Source: G963667675 sp965197565 (GTDB taxonomy: Bacteria; Chloroflexota; Dehalococcoidia; Lucifugimonadales; UBA3495). From it: a stretch of 64,000 nucleotides of DNA. Below are positions 49,531 through 59,986 of the stretch, in pieces. The notes under the pieces are model-generated. The model had not been told where the DNA came from. It saw only the letters and a list, made by a program, of their open reading frames with translations, and did no database searches. The translations under genes were made by a program, and so were the position numbers. Position 1 is the stretch's first letter, and every line of letters begins with the position of its first letter. Location of the stretch: the NCBI GenBank assembly GCA_965197565.1, contig CBDANK010000003.1, positions 558,001-622,000 of the forward strand, in the 5' to 3' direction.

Positions 49531-52038
49531 ATGAAAAATGGTCGTATATCTGACACCCCGGTGGGCGAGACTGTTGTAGACCTTCTGCGGGGAGCGGTCG
49601 AGAGGCACGGCTCCCGCGATGCTCTCCTGTTCAAGCCGGCATTTCGGTACCAACGCTGGAGCTATTCCCGCCTGTGGAACGAGTCGGGCCAAGTGGCAAC
49701 CCTTCTCCAGCACCGGGGCCTGACCAAGGGCGACCAAGTCATTCTGTGGGGCCCCAACTCTCCTCACTGGGTGCTCATTTTCCTCGGATGTATTAGAGCG
49801 GGAGTCATATTGGTCCCCCTGGACCTTCGCAGCGCACCCGACTACGTTGCCAGGGTCATATCCAGGGTAGACCCGAAACTAGCGTTCACCTCGCGGTTCA
49901 CTCCCAAAGAGGAGGTTGACTTAGGGGTCCCTGAAATTGCTTTCGAGGAGCTGGAAGCCGCAATCCAGGGTTTGCCCCAGCCGGAGCAGGTGGACATCTC
50001 CCCGGACGATCTTACCGAGATCGTGTTCACCTCCGGCACGACGGGAAACCCGAAAGGGGTCATGCTTACCCACCGAAACCTGACGGCGAACGTGGAGGGG
50101 GTGTCCCAGTATATCTCTTGCGAGCCCTCCAGCAGGTTCCTGTCCATCCTTCCGCTGAGTCACATGTACGAGCAGATGGGTGGACTGTTGATCGCGTTGT
50201 ACTTCGGCGCCAGTATCACCTATCCCACCAGCCGCCAGCCCACCGTTCTGGCCCGGACGATGCGTGAGCGCAGAATAACGATCATGCTGCTCGTCCCCCA
50301 AGCGTTGGAGTTGCTGATGAACGGGATTGAGCGGGAGGTGAAACGGCAGGGCAGGGAAGCCCTCTGGAACCGGCTGCTCCGGATAGCCGAGGCGACGCCC
50401 TTTCCCCTGAGACGCCTTCTGTTCCGCCGGGTCCACAAGCAGTTTGGCGGCAAGCTCGACTTCATCGTGTCGGGAGGGGCGGCGTTGGACCAGGATCTGG
50501 GGCGCAAGTGGGAGCTGCTCGGAGTCAAGATAGTCCAGGGCTATGGGACCACCGAGGCATCCCCCGTCATCAGCAATCACAGCTTGAGAGAACGCCGCCT
50601 CGACTCCACCGGCCGCCCGCTGCCCAACGTAGAGGTGAAAATCAGCAGCGAAGGTGAGATTCTGGTGCGCGGGGACAACGTCACCCCGGGTTACTGGCGC
50701 GCGCCCGAGGAGACTGCCGCAGCCTTCGACGGCGATTGGTACATGACGGGCGATCTGGGGTTCTTCGACGACGAGGGGTTCTTGCACATCCAGGGCAGAA
50801 AAAAGGATATGATCGTCCTCCCCAGCGGCCAGAATGTCTTTCCGGAGGACATCCAGGCGGTGCTGGCGAAGCACCCAAGCGTTACCGACGCGGCGGTGGT
50901 GGGGCTGAATAGGGGTCCCTCGGTTGAGGTGCATGCGGCCTTGATTCTGGACAACGCCGACACCGCTCAAGAGGTTGTTTCTTGGACCAACGGGCAACTG
51001 GCCGAACAGCAGAGGATCCGAGGATTCACTGTTTGGGCCGACGAGGACTTTCCCCGCACGCACACTCTTAAAGTAAGGAAAGGGCTGGTTATCGATACAA
51101 TTCTCGGGAGGATACAGCCGGAGAGGCCGGCCGTATCACCCGCCGGCGGCAGCCCGGCAAGCGGGGCAAGGAGCCTGCGCCAGATCATCGGCGAGGTGAG
51201 CAAACGAGGCACCGCGGAGGTGCGGGACGACGCTACCCTCGGCGGCGACCTGGACTTGGACTCCCTTGGCCGCGTCGAGTTGCTCTCGGCGATAGAGGCG
51301 GAGTTGGGCATCTACATGGATGAGAGCCAGTTGAGCCCGGAAATGACGGTCCGGCGCTTGGAGGCTCTCATCGAAGAGGGATCGAGGAACCCGCCGATGA
51401 TGAGCTTCCCCGGTTGGGGGATGCGATGGTGGTGTCGTATCCTTCGCGGATTCCTCCAGCGGACGCTTATCTTCCCCCTAGTCAGCCTCCCTTATAGGCT
51501 GAAGGTGGTGGGCCGCGAGAACCTGGAAGGCATCACCGGCCCCGTGCTCTTCGCGTCGAACCACAACCTCGGCCTGGATAATCCGTTGATCATCAAAGCG
51601 GTCCCCCTCAAGTGGCGCCGCCGGATGGCAGTGGCCGGAGCCGCCCATCTCTGGAGGAACCCGGTATGGTGGGTTATGAACCCCCTATTGGGAAACGCCT
51701 TCCCACTGGCTAGGGAGGGGTCGGTCAGGCCCAGCCTGGAGAACATGGGGAAGATCATGGACAGTGGCTGGTCGGTCCTGATATATCCGGAGGGCGAACT
51801 CACTGTGGGAGGGCCCATCAAGCCCTTCATGAACGGCACCGGCCTCGTCGCCGTCGAGGGGCGAATCCCGGTAGTCCCGCTGCGCCTGCACATCCACAGT
51901 CTGGGCGCCCCCACAAGGTTTCCCCTCCTCCGGCGGGGGAGGGTCGAGGTCCGCTTGGGAGAGCCGTTGACCTTCTCGCCGGGAACCGACTATCAGGAGG
52001 CAACCTCGGCCATCGAGGACGCGGTCAAGTCCCTGTGA
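49531..52038 (+). CDS. Acyl-CoA/ACP ligase - acyl carrier protein - acyltransferase fusion
   Basis: 835 residues in three parts. Residues ~1-530 are an ANL adenylating enzyme (TSGTTGNPKGVMLTH, VQGYGTTEASPVISNH, MTGDLGFFDDEGFL, GRKKDMIVLPSG). Residues ~545-620 are an acyl carrier domain with phosphopantetheine serine in LDLDSLGRVELLSAIE. Residues ~640-835 are a PlsC-type acyltransferase (NHNLGLD gives the HX4D motif; YPEGELTVGG is the second). It resembles Aas-type acylation with the carrier built in: activate a fatty acid, load it, and transfer it to a lysophospholipid. AGGAGGC precedes the ATG. Confidence 0.9.
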   Translation: MKNGRISDTPVGETVVDLLRGAVERHGSRDALLFKPAFRYQRWSYSRLWNESGQVATLLQHRGLTKGDQVILWGPNSPHWVLIFLGCIRAGVILVPLDLRSAPDYVARVISRVDPKLAFTSRFTPKEEVDLGVPEIAFEELEAAIQGLPQPEQVDISPDDLTEIVFTSGTTGNPKGVMLTHRNLTANVEGVSQYISCEPSSRFLSILPLSHMYEQMGGLLIALYFGASITYPTSRQPTVLARTMRERRITIMLLVPQALELLMNGIEREVKRQGREALWNRLLRIAEATPFPLRRLLFRRVHKQFGGKLDFIVSGGAALDQDLGRKWELLGVKIVQGYGTTEASPVISNHSLRERRLDSTGRPLPNVEVKISSEGEILVRGDNVTPGYWRAPEETAAAFDGDWYMTGDLGFFDDEGFLHIQGRKKDMIVLPSGQNVFPEDIQAVLAKHPSVTDAAVVGLNRGPSVEVHAALILDNADTAQEVVSWTNGQLAEQQRIRGFTVWADEDFPRTHTLKVRKGLVIDTILGRIQPERPAVSPAGGSPASGARSLRQIIGEVSKRGTAEVRDDATLGGDLDLDSLGRVELLSAIEAELGIYMDESQLSPEMTVRRLEALIEEGSRNPPMMSFPGWGMRWWCRILRGFLQRTLIFPLVSLPYRLKVVGRENLEGITGPVLFASNHNLGLDNPLIIKAVPLKWRRRMAVAGAAHLWRNPVWWVMNPLLGNAFPLAREGSVRPSLENMGKIMDSGWSVLIYPEGELTVGGPIKPFMNGTGLVAVEGRIPVVPLRLHIHSLGAPTRFPLLRRGRVEVRLGEPLTFSPGTDYQEATSAIEDAVKSL

Positions 52039-52080
52039 TGGAGGCCCCTCTCCCAGTTCATGTCATATGTCCGATGTGGA

Positions 52081-52200
52081 TTAGCCGTCCTCGCCCCAAG
52101 TACGTCCTGCTGCCGCCCGAATCTTCCCCTCGAACCGCTCAATCAGCTCACGGTTGGCGGCGACGAGGTAGATAGGGGCAGCCTTTAGCTGAGACAAGTC
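52081..52200 (-). pseudogene. Relic of an hsdS 3' end
   Basis: On the minus strand the bases read YLVAANRELIERFEGKIR and then stop after WGEDG. This is nearly the same as the end of the hsdS part at 55214-55330 (ALVAANRELIERFEGKIHAA). Only about 37 codons remain. It lies just after the broken SEC-C gene, so it is probably the scar of an earlier specificity-gene recombination or a lost second locus. Confidence 0.75.
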
Positions 52201-53099
52201 ACAGGGTTAAGTGTGCTAAGGTCGCGTACTGGCTGCCTAGGTGTCGCTGATAGAGGTCAGCCGGGAAACCACTGGCCAGTTTACTGCCCGGGTCCCGTCA
52301 TCTGCCAGACACCAGTCGGGCCGCGGGAACTCTGGCAGTCCTCCAAGTCCTCTTACATCTCTTAGTTGCCTTTCCATAAGGCTGGTTTGCACCTGCCCCT
52401 CAAGACCGTCCCACCATTCCAGTGAAAAATACGTGTTTTCAAAAAACTCGAATGTGAATCGGATAATAGCGTGCGGCAAGTCGGCATTCGAGAGCTCATG
52501 GAGGGTTCTCATGACATCCTCGCTCTTTCTATGCTTCGCCAGCCAAGTGAAGACGGCTGCCCCACCATCGTCTGTTGCAATCAAAGAAAATGTCAGCCAA
52601 CTAGCCGGGATATCTAGATGCCCCAACTCATGTATCCGACTACCTCTAAAGTCGTGAGTTGACTGGTGAATGGCGCTGCACATTACCTCGGGAGACTTGC
52701 TAAATTCAACCACGTAGTAGTCGAGGTTATCAAAGCGTTCTTCGAACAGAACCTCATCATATCGACTTTTCAACAGTTTAAGTTCCTTGATGGCTTTGAC
52801 AACCCCGAGATTGTGGAGATAGTTGGCTCGCTGAACTGCCTGTTGAATAGGTAAAGGTTGTCCTTTGTCGAAATCTCGCCGTAGATCAGCACCGTCGAGG
52901 TGATGCTCTTTAATGTATAGCTCATGACAAATTGCACGATATCCTAAACTAAAGCCTGCATTTGGGTGGTGTGGGAACCGGGTTACAACGACGGTTGGGA
53001 TGATAGGATGACGGGGTAGTTGGGGAAGGCTTGGGCAAGTGAGGCAGGGAAGTGGATGCGGCGGCTTTCGAGCATTGCTGTTCCCCTCCAGTGTACGGG

Positions 53100-54621
53100 G
53101 CCTTTCAGGATTTTCACGCTTACTTCGCTCCGCTGTTTGGCCGCAGGGAAGCGCGGGACCACAGCCGCCATTATCTCCAGGCTCTCCTGGTACAGTCCGG
53201 GGAGCGGCGCAACGCCGAGAATCTGTCGGAGACGGTTCCGGCGTCTGCGCAGACCGGACACATCCATTTCCCCATCTCTCCCATACCCAACACCGACCAC
53301 GCTTCTAATCGCCTTGTAGCCTATGCAACTCCCCCGATTTTATCGGATGGGATGATGCAGCGGTTTCTCGCTGTACAGTCCGGGGAGCGGCGCAACGCCG
53401 AGAATCTGTCGGAGACGGTTCCGGCGTCAGCCAGGGGGATGCAGCGGTTTCTCGCTCATCCCCCTGGGATGACGACACGGTCATAGGACGTCTTCAAGAG
53501 TACTTGGGACCCCGGATTGGACATCCGGAGGCGGTGGTGGGTACTGGACGGCAGCGACTTCCCCAAGCAGGGCAGGAAGTCCGTGGGAGTGGCCCGTCAG
53601 TATTGCGGGAGGCTGGGCAAGGTGGCCAGTTGCCAGGCCGGAATGTTCCTGGCCTATGTCAGCCCGCTGGGCCGGGCCTTGGTGGACAAGCGGCTGTATC
53701 TGCCGGAGAGCTGGACCTCGGACCAAGACCGGTGTGAGGCGGCGGGGGTTCCGGAGGAGAGGCAGGGCTACCGGTCGAAGACGGAACTGGCATTGGAGAT
53801 GCTGGGGCGGGTCTTGGAGCGGGGCCATCTGAGGGCCGGCTGGGTTGCCGGGGACGACGCCTTCGGTATGTCGCCGTCCTTCCGGGAGGGACTAGCGGCT
53901 CAGGGGATGTGGTACGTGCTGGACGTTCCCGGCGGCACCACCGTCTGGCCCTTGGAGCCGGCTTGGACCAGTGCGGACTATCAGGGGTTCGGGCGTCCCC
54001 GAAAGCCCAAGCTGGTGGACGGACAGCGGCGGACCATGGAGCAGCGCAGCGAGGAATTGCCGGGGGATGCCTGGCGGGAGATAACGGTGGCGGAGGGATC
54101 CCAGAGGCCGAGGAGCTATATGTTCAGCGCCCAGCGGGTGCGGGTAACCAGGAGGCGCAAGCCCGGCGAGATGGTTTGGGCCGTCTACCGCCGGAACCTG
54201 GACGGCAGCGAACCCCGCTACTACTTGTCCAACGCTCCGGAGGATACCCCGTTGGAGACCCTGGCATACGTGGGAGGCTCCCGGTGGCGCATTGAGACCG
54301 AGTTCGAGACGGAGAAGAGCGACGTGGGGCTGGACGAGTACGAGACCCGGACATGGGCGGGATGGCATCACCACGTGGCCCTGTGCCTGCTGGGCGGAGC
54401 TTTTCTGCTGAGCCTGCAACAGGCTTGGGGGGAAAAAGATGCCCCGGATCACGAGGCCGCAGGTCTACCGGGTGGTGCGGGAATTGCTGCCCAGGGAACG
54501 GTTCGGGCCGGCTGAGTTGCTGCGGTGGCTGGAAGAGACGCAGGATAGTAACGAACGGGCCAGGCGCTCCCATGCCAAGCGCCGCGCCGCACTTCGTGCC
54601 TCCCCGCACATCCCTCCTTGA
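53100..54621 (+). pseudogene. IS701-family transposase, interrupted and frameshifted
   Basis: The N-terminal part (~53100-53250) reads FQDFHAYFAPLFGRREARDH and SGERRNAENLSETVPAS. It is cut by an inverted IS630 fragment, and the SGERRNAENLSETVPAS segment is then duplicated. The DDE part follows from about 53520 (WWVLDGSDFPKQGRKSVGVA, VAGDDAFGMSPSFREGL, RWRIETEFETEKSDVGLDEY). A one-base shift near 53540 and another near 54440 put the C-terminus (RVVRELLPRERFGPAELLRW) in a different frame. It is not functional as read. Confidence 0.8.
53190..53245 (+). repeat. 56-bp direct repeat (second copy 53373-53428)
   Basis: GTACAGTCCGGGGAGCGG through GACGGTTCCGGCGTC is present twice, 183 bases apart, on either side of the inverted IS630 fragment. 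A second short pair (GATGCAGCGGTTTCTCGCT, near 53354 and 53438) is also duplicated. Confidence 0.85.
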
Positions 54622-54639
54622 ACCGTCGTTGTAATACTA

Positions 54640-54771
54640 AACCAATACCAAGGTGGGATGTGCATTTCGGGGTCTTCAAAAGGACCCGCAGCTCCTCATT
54701 TCACCTTTGGGCCCCTACTGGGTGACTGACAGTGCGTCTAGCGATATGTACATTTCACCTTGGCTTTAGTT
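54640..54771. mobile_element. 132-bp MITE-like derivative of the second IS630-type element
   Basis: The left end AACCAATACCAAGGTG and right end CACCTTGGCTTTAGTT match the ends of the element at 34048-35280 with few differences. TA flanks both sides (54638-54639, 54772-54773). No coding sequence. Confidence 0.75.
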
Positions 54772-56010
54772 TAGGAGTGCTGTCTGTATTGGTGACCCGT
54801 CGAACGGCCTCTTTTCTATCTGAGCGAATAGTTCATTGTCGTGCTGGGCGCAGAACCCTGTGAACGTTGAAGCCTCACGAATACCTATCATATTGGGACC
54901 GCTATCCGGTTTCGACTTGGATTCCTCGAACATACGGCCGTGCTTAAGAGCACTGTAAACGTGTCCATTGCGGGCAATCTTACTCAGACCACCGTTTCTC
55001 TGGATTGTGTGGGCCTTGATGATTTTGCCAGTGCAGGTTGAGAGGCCCGCATTCGGATGAAGGCAACGTCCCTCCTCATACACTCTACTGAAGCGTTCAA
55101 GCACATCCTGTTTTCCGAGCGGCTGTTGAGCGTCGCGGCCCAAATGACACCGTTTGTACTTTTTGCCGGAACCGCACCAGTACTTGTCGTTCCTTCCAAG
55201 CTTTGTAATCAATTTATCCATTCCATACCCTTGATACAGCCGCATGAATCTTCCCCTCGAACCGCTCAATCAGCTCCCGGTTGGCGGCGACCAGAGCTTG
55301 CTCGGCTTCGAGTTCCGTAGCAATCTTCTTCTGAATGCCTGCTGACGGCACTGGGACTTTCACGTCTCGCACAATTGTACTGTTGAGATTGTTGACGACT
55401 CCTCCCGTTGCAGCTCGTTCAAACTGCGACGAAACTGTCTCCGTCCCGAGTATGGTGTACAGAAAGTCTAGGTCGATTCGAGCGGACTTACGCCGAAGAA
55501 GGAGCCAACCGTCATGGATACAACCTTCAATGGCCATGATGTATGGGCGCCCGAAACTCATCGAGTTGGAAAGGATGAAGTCTCCTGGTTGCACCCGTCT
55601 TGATTTCCCTGCACCCTCTAAAGTGATGCGCTCTTTGGTCTTTGTTATGTACTTGGAGCCTATTTCTGCGTCGCCGATTTTGATCCAATTCACACCATCT
55701 ACCGAATCAGTGGTGAAATCATGGATTGGTCTGGGCGAGGCTCCTCGTTGCACCACGCAAAGCTCCCCCAGCGTCACCAACGGCCACTCCGGGTCAACCG
55801 CGATGTGCGGCCGGTAGTTCTCCACCACAGCCCGCGCTCCGTCAATGACCTTCTGGTAGCCTTTTATCTCTGCGACGATTTCCCGCTGCACTTCCAGTGG
55901 CGGCAGGGGGATTTGGATTTCTGACAACTGCTTCTTTGTGACCCCCTGTATGGTCGTCCCCTGACTAATGTTCTTGAATCTTTCGACTCCAGGTTTGAGC
56001 ATATACACTA

Positions 56011-57240
56011 GTAGAGCCTCACTGTTGTATTGATGGGTATAGGGACTTGAGCTTGATGCGGGCGTCCTCGGTTGTGAAGCGCCAGTCCACCTGAATTACG
56101 TCCCGGTTCCGTTGGTCCTGCCATGCGCCTGTTTCCCGTTCCAGGACTTCCTGGCTGGGTATCCGGCGATCCAAGCACTGCCGCGCCAGCACCCCCAGTT
56201 CGATCTCGGCCATATTAAGCCAACTCCCGTGCTTCGGGGTGTAATGTATCTCCAGCCGTTGGGCAATGCGCCGTGCCTCCGCCGGCTCGAAAGCCTGGTA
56301 TAGGGATGCCGGATGATGGGTGTTCAGGTTGTCCATCACCAAGACTATCCGCTCCTTGTCGACATAGTCCTCGTCCACCAGTTTCTTGACCACCCGTGCC
56401 CAGTCGGCCTTGGTGCGCCGGTCCGTGACCTCCACCCGCCGCCATCCCTCCAGGGGCGCGAACAGCATGAACAGGTTGCTCACTCCGTTGCGTTGATATT
56501 CGTAATCGTATGCCATGGCTGCCCCCGGCCGCGACGGACGGGGTTGGCGGGTCTCCTGCACCAGTTGCTTGCTGGTCTCGTCCAGACACACCAGCACCTC
56601 CCCCTCTCCGTAGGGACGGTGATAGACCTCCAACACGTCCTCCATGGCGCACACAAAGTCCGCGCTCCCTTGGGGCGGGAGGCACCAGCATTCTTTCAGC
56701 CAAGGCTTGAGTTCGTTTTTTTCAGAGTCCGGCGCACCGTCTCTGTGCTGATGCTATCCACTATCTCCTGCGCCACCAATCCATCGGCCAGCATTTGCAG
56801 CGTCCAACTGACCCGTCCCTCCGGCGGTTGAGAGCAGGCCAAGGCTACCAGGTGGGCCTCACCCTGACCATCCAGCTTTTTCTTGCGGCGCTTTAGCTGC
56901 TGTTTGCGTCCCAGGGCTGCCTCCAGGCCCTCCTCCACGCACCGGCGGCGCACCCGTTCCACCGTGGCGCTGCCCACCTTCAGGACCCAGGCTATATCCT
57001 CGTCCCTCATTGCGCCATCAACCTGGTTCTCATCGCTAAGCAGCAGAATGCGGGCGTGAGTCTGCTTGTAAGCCGCCGCCCAACCCTTGGACACCAATCC
57101 CTTCAGTTCCTCCTGTTCCTCCTCCGTAAGTCCCACTCGGTATTTCTTCATCATCACATCCATCCCCGCTTCCCGATTTTCTTTTTTGACTGCTAACCCA
57201 TCATATCTCACCAGCCATCATTTCAATGATGGTCAGCTAC
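56011..57240 (-). mobile_element. IS630-family insertion sequence, copy B, in hsdMS
   Basis: 1230 bp flanked by TA (56009-56010, 57241-57242), with the same ends as copies A and C. Its transposase proteins are identical to those of copy C, and it lies in the opposite orientation 2.7 kb away from it. Confidence 0.96.
56019..57211 (-). CDS. IS630-family transposase, -1 frameshift (copy B)
   Basis: Same two-frame organisation as copy A: first frame 57211-56696, second ending at 56019, joined at the seven-base slippery run 56716-56722. The catalytic motifs are complete (CLDETSKQ, VMDNLNTHH, NMAEIELG). Residues 5, 36 and 66 are Gly, Leu and Gly. Because Leu36 and the full DDE set are present, this version is the likelier active one. 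Confidence 0.92.
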
Positions 57241-58961
57241 TAGGTAATCTGCGTTGATGTCGTCTTTCAGGATTAACCCTTGCGAGTCCTGGCTAATGCA
57301 AAGGTCAAAGCTGTTCTTAAACAGTTTCCCTAGTCCAACTCTTGTTACTACAATGATATTGCCCTTTGGAATCAAATTGGTAGCTGACTCTGTGATGGCC
57401 TGTTCTGTGATGTACCTTCTTGGTATCGCGGTCTTGACGTCCACAATGTCAGCACTGGTAATCCATGGAATATCACCCCTCCAATATTCTTCTTGTTTTG
57501 TCGATGGTGTGCCTCCGCTTAGAATGTCATTGCAAACGTCCCGCAATCTCACCATCGGCCAAGTTTGACTTCTGCTGTTTTCATTCTCCCGATACCGCTC
57601 CCCGCTCAGGTTGTACTCCCCGTTCTGCGCGACTCTTTCTTTCTCTACGATGGTCCCCATCTCCGGCTGGAAGCCATCTAAGGGAGATGGACTGCCCGCG
57701 CTCAGGTGGCGCAGGTACTCCGTAAGCTCAGCCTGTGCCTGTGGCAGGTCGTTCCGGTCGATGGGACGGCGCTGGGCGCCTAGGTCGAAGCCGTCGTTTT
57801 CCACCTTGAAGAAAGCGATGCAGTCCGTCCGCTTGGCCAGTGTCCGGTCCAGGATGAGGACCGATGTCTTGACGCCGGAGTAGGGCTGGAACACTCCTGC
57901 AGGCAGCGAGACCACAGCTACCAGGTAGTCCTCCACCAGCATCTTGCGGAGTTGCTTGTGGGCGGTCTGGCTCTGGAAGATGATGCCCTCGGGCACGATG
58001 ATGCCGGCCCGTCCGGAAGGTGTCAGGTGCTCGGCCATATAGTCCACGAACAGAACCTCGCTACGCTTGGACTTGACGGAGAAACGGTTGTGGGGCCGGA
58101 TGCCGCCCTTCGGCGACATGAAGGGCGGGTTGGCCAGTATCACGTCGGCGTACTCGTTCCAGCGTTCCTCGCTGGTGAGGGTGTCGTATTCGCTGATGTG
58201 GGGCTCCGCGAAGCCGTGGAGGTACATATTGACCAAGGACAGCCGCACCATGTCCGGCGAAATGTCGTAGCCCTTGAAGTTAGCGGCCAGCCGGTCCCGG
58301 TCGTCGGGGGTGAGGACGCTTTGGCCGTCTTCGCCGGTGTTGGCCGCCAGGATGTGCTTGTAGGTTGAGATCAGGAAGCCGGCAGTGCCGCAAGCCGGGT
58401 CGAGGACCCTTTCGTGCTTCTTGGGATCGACGACGCCGACGATGAAGTCGATGATGTGCCGCGGCGTGCGGAACTGCCCGGCGTCGCCTTGAGCCCCGAG
58501 GACGGAAAGCAGGTACTCGAAAGCGTCGCCCAGGTTTTCGGAATCGTCATAGGAAAATTTGTCGATGACCTTGAGGAAGGCGCGCAGGGTCTCCGGGTCA
58601 CGGTAGGGCAGGAAAGCGTTATTGAAGATGTCCCGGAACAGGGGCGGGACGCCTGGGTTCTCGGACATCCGGCCCAGGGCCTCGGCGTAGAGGTTCAGGG
58701 TCTCGTGGCCGCCTAGGCCGGGGTGCATCAGCTTGGCCCAGCCGTAGCGGGCGAAATCCCCGGCGAAGTACTCGCGGGCGCCGCCCCATTCCTCGCTCTC
58801 AGTGTCGATGTCGTCCATGAACTTGTAGATGAGCGCAATGGTGATCTGCTCCACTTGGCTCTTGGGGTCGGGCACCTTGCCAACGAGAATGTCGCGGGCG
58901 GTGTCGATGCGGCGTTTAGTGTCGGCGTCTAACATATCTGGCCTCTGATTCGCGTCATGGT

Positions 58962-59056
58962 GTCTGAACCGCGATTTATATGATGCACCTGATGACCATG
59001 ACTTGGCTCGCTCTTCTCATACAAATCACGGTAATCACGCGAATCACAGTTCAGAC
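58962..59056. repeat. Dispersed inverted-repeat element, copy 3
   Basis: 95 bp from GTCTGAACCGCGATTT to AATCACAGTTCAGAC, between hsdR and hsdM. It would form a long hairpin in the operon transcript. Confidence 0.75.
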
Positions 59057-59986
59057 GATCACGAGTCGGCGAACTGGTTCAAGGAAACATAGTCCTTTAT
59101 GTACTCCGGGACCAACCGGCGGAACTTGTCCGGCACCGCGCGGAAGTCGGCGCGGCTGAATGCCGGGTTCGTGGCCAGGATAGCGAACCGGCGCCGGTCG
59201 ATGATGCCGCGCAGATAGCCGTTGGTGGCGTAGGCTTTGAAGTAGGTCTTGATCGCCGGGATGGCGTTGGCCCGCTCGGGCTTATGATCGGCGACGAACT
59301 TGGCGAACTCTTCTTCCAGCAGTTCGTCCTTGGACTTGAAGCGGGGAATCAGGCCGAACACCTTTTCCAGTATCTCCCGCAGAGTCAGGCGGCGGTCCAC
59401 CTCGGCGGCCTTCCTCAACTTGTCCAGGGTGTAATACTCCTCCGGCTTGTCGAAGACTTTCCGGTTTACGTAATCGATTACACGGTCCCACTGCCCGGCC
59501 TCGACAGCCTCTTTAATGGCGTCATCCTCTCGCACGGTGTCCGCGAACCGATCGAATAGCATCCGGTCGATCTTCATTCCTTGGATGCCGATGGTCAGTT
59601 CCCTGATGGTAGAGAGGATGTCAGCGCCCAGATGCTCGTAGCCTGAAATCAAGGCCGAGTCTTTCCCCTCGCCCCCATCGCCACCCTCTTGGCGGCGGGG
59701 CGGCAGCTTGAGGACCTCATCGTAATTGAACTCGGTCTCGAAGTAGTCGCAGTTGCCGAAGAAGTCAAAGAGCTTGAACGCGGTCTTGTCGGGCCGGGGC
59801 ACGCCATCCTCGATATTCGAATCAAATAGCTGGTCGAGGAAGTCGTGTCGGCGCGTGCCCCGGCCCTTCATCTGAACGAAGTCCGTCGGTGAGAAGATGG
59901 GCCGGAAGAGGCCGAGGTTCAGGATGTCGGTGCAGTCGTAGCCGGTAGTCATCATGCCGACGGTTACGCAGACCCGCGCCTTGCTA

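Larger units (their letters stand above)
52947..54771. mobile_element. Nested transposon cluster inside the SEC-C gene
   Basis: 1825 bp flanked by TA (52945-52946 and 54772-54773). Both outer ends read AACTAAAGCC inwards, the end of the second IS630-type element. Inside are a fragment of that element's right end (52947-52985), an IS701-type transposase pseudogene (~53100-54621), a 100-bp inverted piece of the element's left end (53249-53348) and a 132-bp MITE-like unit (54640-54771). Several transposition and rearrangement events must be stacked here. Confidence 0.8.
52237..55221 (-). pseudogene. SEC-C motif gene broken by a 1.8-kb transposon cluster
   Basis: The 5' part (55221 to 54774) begins MDKLITKLGRNDKYWCGSGK and has the zinc-binding SEC-C motif CGSGKKYKRCH. 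The 3' part (52944 to 52237) continues GYRAICHELYIKEHHLDG. Removing 52947-54771 and one TA restores codons reading PIQTALLGYRAICHE with no frameshift and a 385-residue protein. The ATG overlaps the hsdMS stop by eight bases (ATGGATAA), so it is the last gene of the restriction operon. The 3' fragment can also be read from a TTG at 52773. Function beyond the SEC-C zinc finger is unknown. Confidence 0.85.
55214..58935 (-). pseudogene. Fused type I methyltransferase-specificity gene (hsdM-hsdS) broken by IS630 copy B
   Basis: The 5' part (58935 to 57243) is HsdM: SAM motif VLDPACGTAGFLIS and N6-adenine motif NPPF in VILANPPFMSPKGG. It continues without a stop into an HsdS first recognition domain (WPMVRLRDVCNDILSGGTPS). 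The IS lies in this domain. The 3' part (56008 to 55214) has PLPPLEVQREIVAEIKGYQK, a second recognition domain and a conserved end. Removing the IS and one TA gives INADYLVYMLKPGVE in frame and an 829-residue HsdM-HsdS protein. As it stands, the methylase part could still be made without a usable specificity module. Confidence 0.9.
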
